This document shows positions 52,301-61,300 of a stretch of DNA of 64,000 bases, piece by piece. A model generated the notes under the pieces. The model did no database searches. It was not told the DNA's origin and saw only the letters and a program-made list of their open reading frames with translations. Both the position numbers and the translations under genes were made by a program. Every line of letters begins with the position of its first letter. Within the stretch, counting starts at the first letter, position 1. The DNA comes from Prostheceraeus crozeri (lineage: Eukaryota; Platyhelminthes; Polycladida; Euryleptidae). Location of the stretch: the NCBI GenBank assembly GCA_907163375.1, contig CAJQUW010015666.1, positions 62,001-126,000 of the forward strand, written 5' to 3'.

Positions 52301-55300
52301 ATCTACCATGATTAATATTGGTAATGAAGCAGAAAAGTGGCTCACTGTCCGAGCCCCTCTCTAAAGAGACTAAACGTTCACTAGCGTTGGAACTGCAAGC
52401 CAAATATAGCAATTCCAAGGTCTGATCCCAGCGGGCGTGATCCTGTACATGCTCCTTCATGGAACGAATCTTTCGGATGAAATTCTCAAGGAAATCTTGC
52501 AACTTCATGTCCTCTTCGAAGTCATTGAAGCAAAGATTCACCCACTTGGGAATCACACGAATCAAATTGCGTAATGCATTCGGATTATCCAAAGCGCGTG
52601 TGAAGAATTGAACAACAGGTTGTGGTGTGTCCAAGAAAGTCCGATACATAAGAAAGAAAATGTCTTCGTAATTGGCATTGACTGCAGATTGAGGACAGCA
52701 TAATTGTTCGATCAGTCTTTGGACTGTGGCCTGAAAAGGAAAAAAGGGATTATCAACTCAAGCTTTAAAAGAGAAGATGAATGACAAGTAGACATCAGAA
52801 GGCGCCAACTGCATTAAAGTTGATGAAGACTCGCCTTATCAATATCGCTATCACTATAAAGAGACTGACTACTTAATACAAGAACTAGAAGTTAGATATT
52901 AACAGAAAACATCAACGTCGACAACAGCATGAATTTCATATTTTCGAAGTAAAATTATTATTTCTGATATATCAAGACATGGAAATCATTAGAGGAAATT
53001 GAAATGTGTACAACGCGGGAGTCAGTAATCGAACGAAATACAAATGCCAGGAATACGGTAATAGAGGGAAATTATGGAGAATAACACGTTTCAAATATTT
53101 CAATTAGAAGGAGGCGATCTAAAACCAAGTACTATTATTTTCATGCTGTAATTATGGGCGCTATTGGGTGAGGAGTCACTGATCAAAAGCCACTCTATCG
53201 ATAAGTATCCCTCTACCTGACGATGAGACGCCGTGAGTCCTCTTTTTTATTTGGAGGGACGACATACTGAGGAGACGAACTTAAAAAACGGGGTCGTGCT
53301 AACAACTCATCATTCATATTAGTGCGAATGTGCTGCCAATTTCGTCTGATTAATCAGCAGGTCTACGGCACATTAAACGCAAATTTAGCTCAGCAATGTA
53401 TGATTTTGGCAGATTAGTCTTTCAGTCATCTTTTCCCGATATGCATCGACCTCAGTACACCATATCTGCTTCACAAAAAAACACTGAACAGTGGATTGTA
53501 ACATTACAATCCGCCATATACTATTATTGCATTGTTTAAATTTAGTACATATGAAAGTCATTTTAGGAATTAATCATTAGGTCATGGTAGAAATAGAAGT
53601 CCTAGTTGTTGAAATTGAAACAATCATTGCTTTGTGATGTACTAGTAGTTAAACACTGATTACAGCAGTTTCGTCGTAATTCTGCAATATTACTATTCAT
53701 CTTCTACCAATTGATTCACTTATTCACCATACGTGAAGTGCCCTTTCTTCTATTACAGTTATCGAAACTGATGTACTAATGCATTATGCCATACCATTCA
53801 TGCCATGAACAAGAATTTCGATTGACATCGTTTTTAGAAAATTTATCAATACCCTTTGCATTCCAGTTCTCATGATATTTCAATTACCGCTTATGTTTAC
53901 CAACAGAAGTCTCATATGCGATCTCAATATGACAAATTACATGAAGTGGAAGTATTGACATTTCGTTTAGTCTATTTATTCTTTACACGGTAACTACAAA
54001 AACAAATTTAACAACGCCTGGTATAAATTTATAAAGCAAACTTAACCAGCATAACAAGAGACTAAACAGAAAATCAACACACATCCTACTTCGTAGTCTG
54101 CAAATTATTTACTTGCATTCCTCATATAACGTCCAGATATGCTACATTCCTCCCTCCTTATCGGAACTCGTATTTGGTCGTAGGAACTGGTACTGTGGCT
54201 TGTGCTGTGTGTGATGCCACGATTTATTGGGACCATCCTCCAAATGATCATTTTTATACCATTTAAGATTTATTTCCCCAACAGAATAATATTCATATTT
54301 CATCAATCACTTTCATAGACGAAATAATCTATACGTGCACATACCACGAAAAATGAGTCATTTGCTAGGTATACAGGGTTGGTGAAACACGTTTTTAAGG
54401 AATGGAACAAGCATATTTTTCATGTATTTTCAGTTGCGAAAAACGTCGAAAACTTGTCTGATTCTGAAATCATAGAAATTATAGGTTAAATGCTTCATTT
54501 TCGTCTTTTGACGTCGAAAAACTAGAAAAGCATACTACATCAACACATCTACCAAAAAAGACGACGATTTGTTTGAAGACTTGTTGTATAGATGTGCATG
54601 TATCAGGTGAGCTCATCTTAGCCTAGACTTTAGTCGCCCCATGCCTTTTTATTATCTAGAAAGTTTAAAGCAAACTATGTAGGTTAATATTGAAATTATC
54701 AAAATTCAGATTTAACTGAAATGCAATAACTTGCATTAATTTATATCAAAAGACAATTAACAATAACGGTTTGATGAGGATCACTGCCATCTCAACTGCT
54801 CTTTTTCACGTAGGTATCAGTCAATAATCAGCAAATCATAATTATGCTCATGTATGAAGGCCTAAGTATCTCAGAATTTCGTATTTAGGCCTACCTCATT
54901 GATGCCAGTGAACCATACATTTGTGTATGGACATGCACTTCACCAATGACTTCACAACAGTCGTGAAAGAGCAATCGGTAGTAGGTTATAGCAGCATGAA
55001 AGGTGGAGGCGCTAACAATTTTTTCATAAGAAGGGCATGAACGCAATGATGAAATTTGATGCAGGGGCTGTCAACTTTTTTAGGCCAAAATCGAGACGCC
55101 GGTGATCAAAAATCGGGACATTCCGGGAAGCCGGACATTATTGGACATCATAAATGGCGACCTTTATCACAATCGTCGTGATAACGTCATACTGAGCTCT
55201 GCCTCATTTTTCAATTGTCGATAAATTTCTCTGTTGTTCAAGAACACATTTAAATACTTGCAATTAAATATTATGTAATTTTCGCCTTCCCTTGAATTTA

Positions 55301-58300
55301 CACAATGATCATGTTGGTTTGCGTTTTCCCTACATTTCTTATGACTTGAAATCATTTTTGCATGCAACATGTTCACTCATTGGATTACATTATGTAGGGC
55401 ACCAAACGACTGATTCTAATGCATGTTGTTTTTTGTATCATTTCAAGAGTAAGTCAGAGTCATTTACATCATATTCTCCCAAATCACACAGGAGTGGTTT
55501 ATAAGTTAAATGTTCCAATCTTTTAAATATGCCAACCCAATATTCCGGTAAGTTAAGTTGAAAACAACCTAACTTGATTTATTCATTTACTTTATTATTT
55601 ATTCATTCTCATAAAGATCGACATTAGATTAAATAAAAAACGAATCTTGTGGATGTTTATGAAAGTTAAAAATATAATTGTGCCATTACATAATCACCTC
55701 GTCTTATAAATGACAGCAAAAAATGATTAAAACCTCTTATGGTCACAAAGAACGATTTACTTCAGATGCACTTGCGAGAAGGCATATATATCATGCATTC
55801 TAAAAATGTGCGGAAGCAAATAGTCTTCCCATCTTTTGATGATTCTGGAGATGGAGTAATTTCTGAACATTCAAAAGCCTACTGCGTGTAGATTTTGCTC
55901 TCCTTTGTGAAAAGAGCTGAAAGTTACAACATGCTAGTCAAGCAATGAAAATTATGTAGAATTATAAATATCTGGGTGACATGTGGAATCAAGACAGATC
56001 TTAATTGTATTAGAACTTGGCAGAAATTTACAGATATCCATAGCTGCATGCTTGCAGCGCTCCAAAGCTTCCATGTCGAAAGGGGGGAAGCTTCCCACTT
56101 TCAGGGTCAGCAAGAATATAGCAGGACGATCATGCGCGGTACGCGTTCCTTTTATTAATGAAAAAATCTTCTCAACATCGGCATTGCTGTCAAGGACAGC
56201 GAGTATCCCAAGCATGCACGATGCGAGAGAGTTGTAGGATTGATTCCTTTTGATGGAATCTTTTAATTGCTCCAATATGCTCAGCTTCACATCTGCTCTC
56301 AATTGGAATACATGCAACTCTTTTGGAAAAGGACTACTTTGATATCTGAGTTTTTTTTCAATCCAATATTTGTATAGCCCATACTGCACAACATATTTCA
56401 AATTTTCGAAATTGACAATGTGCCTGATTGAAATATCCGCAACTCCCACAATCATAATGAGGCTTTCGCACTTTGATGTCTGCTTGAACAGCTCTGACAG
56501 TTCTTGGTTTTCCAATTTCGGCAAAGCTTTGCTGACTCTGCCGCTAAATTGAATTTTATCATTTTCAATCTGAATCCTGAAAAAAAGAAGCCAGTCGTTG
56601 TGAAGATGTGCTTGGTACGTACAGTACTTTATATGGTAGGTTCTATCATGCGGAGAAATCTATTTTGTTGGTGGAATAAACTTTCGTCATAACTATAAGT
56701 TTCCTACTGCCGTAAAACTTACAGCCGAAGGACAACACAAACATTTGCCGGAAAATACAAGATAATCCCAAACGGACTGGGTTGGGAAATAATCTGAATT
56801 ATGTTGATGAGTCTGATTCAATGCCAGAATATATCGAAACCAGTAATACAGGTCAGGTAGACGCAGAGATCATCAGTCTCATTGTTTAAAAAGCAACAAA
56901 ACATTACCAATGAAATGCTAAATTCATTCGATCTATTCTGTGTTGAAATAGACTCTAGAATCGAGACGTAGATCTGCTAAATGCTGCCTTCTAACATTTC
57001 CAACGACACTGAGTTCACAAAATACCAGCATGCACTTGTTTATATCAATATATTCATCTTTCTCTTGACTGTAGACCTAAGGGACTCTAGGATGACTATT
57101 AAATCATGACATGACTTCTTCAGCAGACTGCATCTTCGCATGACAGAACTTCTACAGCAGGCTGTGTATTCGCATGACATTTCTTCACCAGGCTGTGTAT
57201 TCGCATGACATTTCTTCACCAGGCTGTGTATTCGCATGACATGACTTCTTCACCCGGCTGTATATTCCCATGACATGACTTCTTCACCAGGCTGTATATT
57301 CGCATGACATGACTTCTTCACCAGGCTGTGTATTCGCATGACATGACTTCTTCAGCAGGCTGTGTATTCGCATGACATGACATTTCTTCAGCAGGCTGTG
57401 TATTCGCATGACATGACTTCTTCACCAGGCTGTATATTCCCATGACATGACTTCTTCACCAGGCTGGATATTCGCATGACATGACTTCTTCACCAGGCTG
57501 TATATTCGCATGACATGACTTCTTCAGCAGGCTGTATATTCGCATGACATGACTTCTTCACCAGGCTGTGTATTCGCATGACATGACTTCTTCAGCAGGC
57601 TGGATATTCGCATGACATGACATTTCTTCACCAGGCTGTATATTCGCATGACATGACATTTCTTCAGCAGGCTGTGTATTCGCATGACATGACTTCTTCA
57701 GCAGGCTGGATATTCGCATGACATTTCTTCACCAGGCTGTGTATTCGCATGACATGACTTCTTCACCAAGTTGTATATTCGCATGACATGACTTATTCAG
57801 CAGGCTGTATATTCGCATGACATGACTTCTTCAGCAGGTTGTATATTCGCATGACATGACTTCTTCAGCAGGCTGGATATTCGCATGACATGACTTCTTC
57901 ACCAGGCTGTGTATTCGCATGACATGACTTCTTCAGCAGGCTGTATATTTCCATGACATGACTTCTTCACCAGGCTGTATATTCACATGACATGACTTCT
58001 TCACCAGGCTGTATATTCGCATGACATGACTTCTTCAGCAGGCTGTATATTCGCATGACATGACTTCTTCACCAGGCTGTATATTCACATGACATGACTT
58101 CTTCACCAGGCTGTGTATTCGCATGACATGACTTCTTCACCAGGCTGTATATTCGCATGACATGACTTCTTCACCAGGCTGTGTATTCGCATGACATGAC
58201 TTCTTCACCAGGCTGTATATTCCCATGACATGACTTCTTCACCAGGCTGTATATTCGCATGACATGACTTCTTCAGCAGGCTGGATATTCGCATGACATG

Positions 58301-61300
58301 ACTTCTTCAGCAGGCTGTATATTCGCATGACATGACTTCTTCACCAGGCTGTGTATTCGCATGACATGACTTCTTCACCAGGCTGTGTATTCGCATGACA
58401 TGACTTCTTCAGCAGGCTGTGTATTCGCATGACATGACTTCTTCACCAGGCTGTATATTCGCATGACATGACTTCTTCAGCAGGCTGTATATTCGCATGA
58501 CATGACATTTCTTCACCAGGATGTATATTCACATGACATGACTTCTTCACCAGGTTGTATATTCTCGTGACATGACTTCTTCAGCAGGCTGTATATTCGC
58601 ATGACATGACATTTCTTCAGCAGGCTGTATATTCGCATGACATGACTTCTTCAGCAGGCTGGATATTCGCATGACATGACATTTCTTCACCAGGCTGTAT
58701 ATTCGCATGACATGACATTTCTTCAGCAGGCTGTGTATTCGCATGACATGACTTCTTCACCCGGCTGTATATTCCCATGACATGACTTCTTCACCAGGCT
58801 GTATATTCGCATGACATGACTTCTTCACCAAGTTGTATATTCGCATGACATGACTTATTCAGCAGGCTGTATATTCGCATGACATGACTTCTTCAGCAGG
58901 TTGTATATTCGCATGACATGACTTCTTCAGCAGGCTGGATATTCGCATGACATGACTTCTTCACCAGGCTGTATATTTCCATGACATGACTTCTTCACCA
59001 GGCTGTATATTTCCATGACATGACTTCTTCACCAGGCTGTATATTCACATGACATGACTTCTTCACCAGGCTGTATATTCGCATGACATGACTTCTTCAG
59101 CAGGCTGTATATTCGCATGACATGACTTCTTCACCAGGCTGTATATTCGCATGACATGACTTCTTCACCAGGCTGTGTATTCGCATGACATGACTTCTTC
59201 ACCAGGCTGTATATTCGCATGACATGACTTCTTCACCAGGCTGTGTATTCGCATGACATGACTTCTTCAGCAGGCTGTATATTCCCATGACATGACTTCT
59301 TCACCAGGCTGTATATTCGCATGACATGACTTCTTCAGCAGGCTGGATATTCGCATGACATGACTTCTTCAGCAGGCTGTATATTCGCATGACATGACTT
59401 CTTCACCAGGCTGTGTATTCGCATGACATGACTTCTTCACCAGGCTGTGTATTCGCATGACATGACTTCTTCAGCAGGCTGTGTATTCGCATGACATGAC
59501 TTCTTCACCAGGCTGTATATTCGCATGACATGACTTCTTCAGCAGGCTGTATATTCGCATGACATGACATTTCTTCACCAGGATGTATATTCACATGACA
59601 TGACTTCTTCACCAGGTTGTATATTCTCGTGACATGACTTCTTCAGCAGGCTGTATATTCGCATGACATGACATTTCTTCAGCAGGCTGTATATTCGCAT
59701 GACATGACTTCTTCACCAGGCTGTATATTCGCATGACATTTCTTCACCCGGCTATGTATTTGCACATATGTCAGCACATTCCGAAAAATTCCGGTTCGTT
59801 TATAACGAGCACATATGTTGTGTATTATGACAGTTGTAACATGAAGCAATGTCATAAAAACATTTTCTGTCTGTTCTGTGAATATCATCGCCTCTTTTTC
59901 TACGCCCACTTAGTAAAATACAAACGCAGCAGTTGCTGCTGATGAGCTACCATCATGACCCATTCGCACTCCTATATCGAAGTACCGCATTACACGAGCC
60001 AGTTATCAAATGTTGCAACATATTTATGGCAGTATACGCAAGCAAATGGTAAAGTTTTGTATGGCCTTACATTGCTGATTAGGGATTAATATTCAAAATG
60101 AAGAATTGTCTTTCCCGATAGCCATAGGTCTATCCTGCGTTCCTCTCTCTCCGAGACCATGGACTCCTAGATATAAGAGCTCTGAACGAGAAGCGTCTAC
60201 CTTTGAAGGTCTCTTAGAGAACTATCCCTACATGTGCGAAATATGACGACTGGCTAAGGCACAGACTAAGACATAGTGTATTGATATCCTATTTAATTAG
60301 ATTTCTGTAGCTCGTGGCGCTCCCATACGTCGAGCATGCTAACGTGTATCTCTGGGCGACCTCTGGAAGTTGAAGTTTCTTGTCCAGAGCTATAATACTT
60401 ATATAGGAGTCAATGCATAGCATACTCAAATTTTGTACGATGCGACTTTATCAATGAGATCTAGACGAGAGATCTATACCAAGACCGAAGTGGTTGAAAT
60501 ATGCAAATTCCCTCCTGTCTTTCCTTGGTATACATAGATTTGGGTCTATATAACTTAGACGGATATCTATAAACGTACACATTCAAGGCTTCTTTCATAC
60601 CCAATCAATTGCTCAAAACTTATAAATTAGAAATCCAGGATGAATTAGGGAGTTTTGGCTTGAATGGATATTTTCAAAAAAACTCAAAAAGCATAGTACG
60701 CTGATTTGGTTTCAGTAAGATAATTGCATCAAGCCATACAGAGCATTTAATTAAATTTTTGCACATGCAAATGAAAATATAAACCATTCATTTCAGTAGG
60801 ATATGCAGTAGACCTATAAATTTTGATGGATACATAGTATGAACTCCTCTTCATGACTAGAAAAATTATTTTCGCGCAAATGCACTCTGCACGCTGAATT
60901 TAAGCACTTGCTAGAATTTTTTAAAATTAAGTTTAAGTTTTAAGTAACTGAGAATTGCATGTCATAATGGTTCTAGTCATGAAAAGTTTACTTACAATGT
61001 AAATCAATCAATCCTATCAGTGATAGACTAAAACAAAGGCTTTCAAATGAAATGAGCTAAGATGACTGCAAATGGTATAGACCTCCTGATATACCAGCAT
61101 TCACGATAGTACACATAATCGCAGATATAAATTTCATTAGAAGTAGAAATGCCAGTATCTCTAATATACTGAGCGATATCAACATGATACATACAGGTAT
61201 TAACCTTGAAGAATTATTTGTCGTTGAAATTCAAAAGATGCGTGTGAATTGGCATTTGCATTCAAAGACGCTGGTGCTTTATTGCATTAAAAAGGCCGCA

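Noticed and set aside
57105-59762. CRISPR-like array
   Set aside because: The units are contiguous 34-bp repeats with no unique spacers, in animal DNA. This is a satellite.
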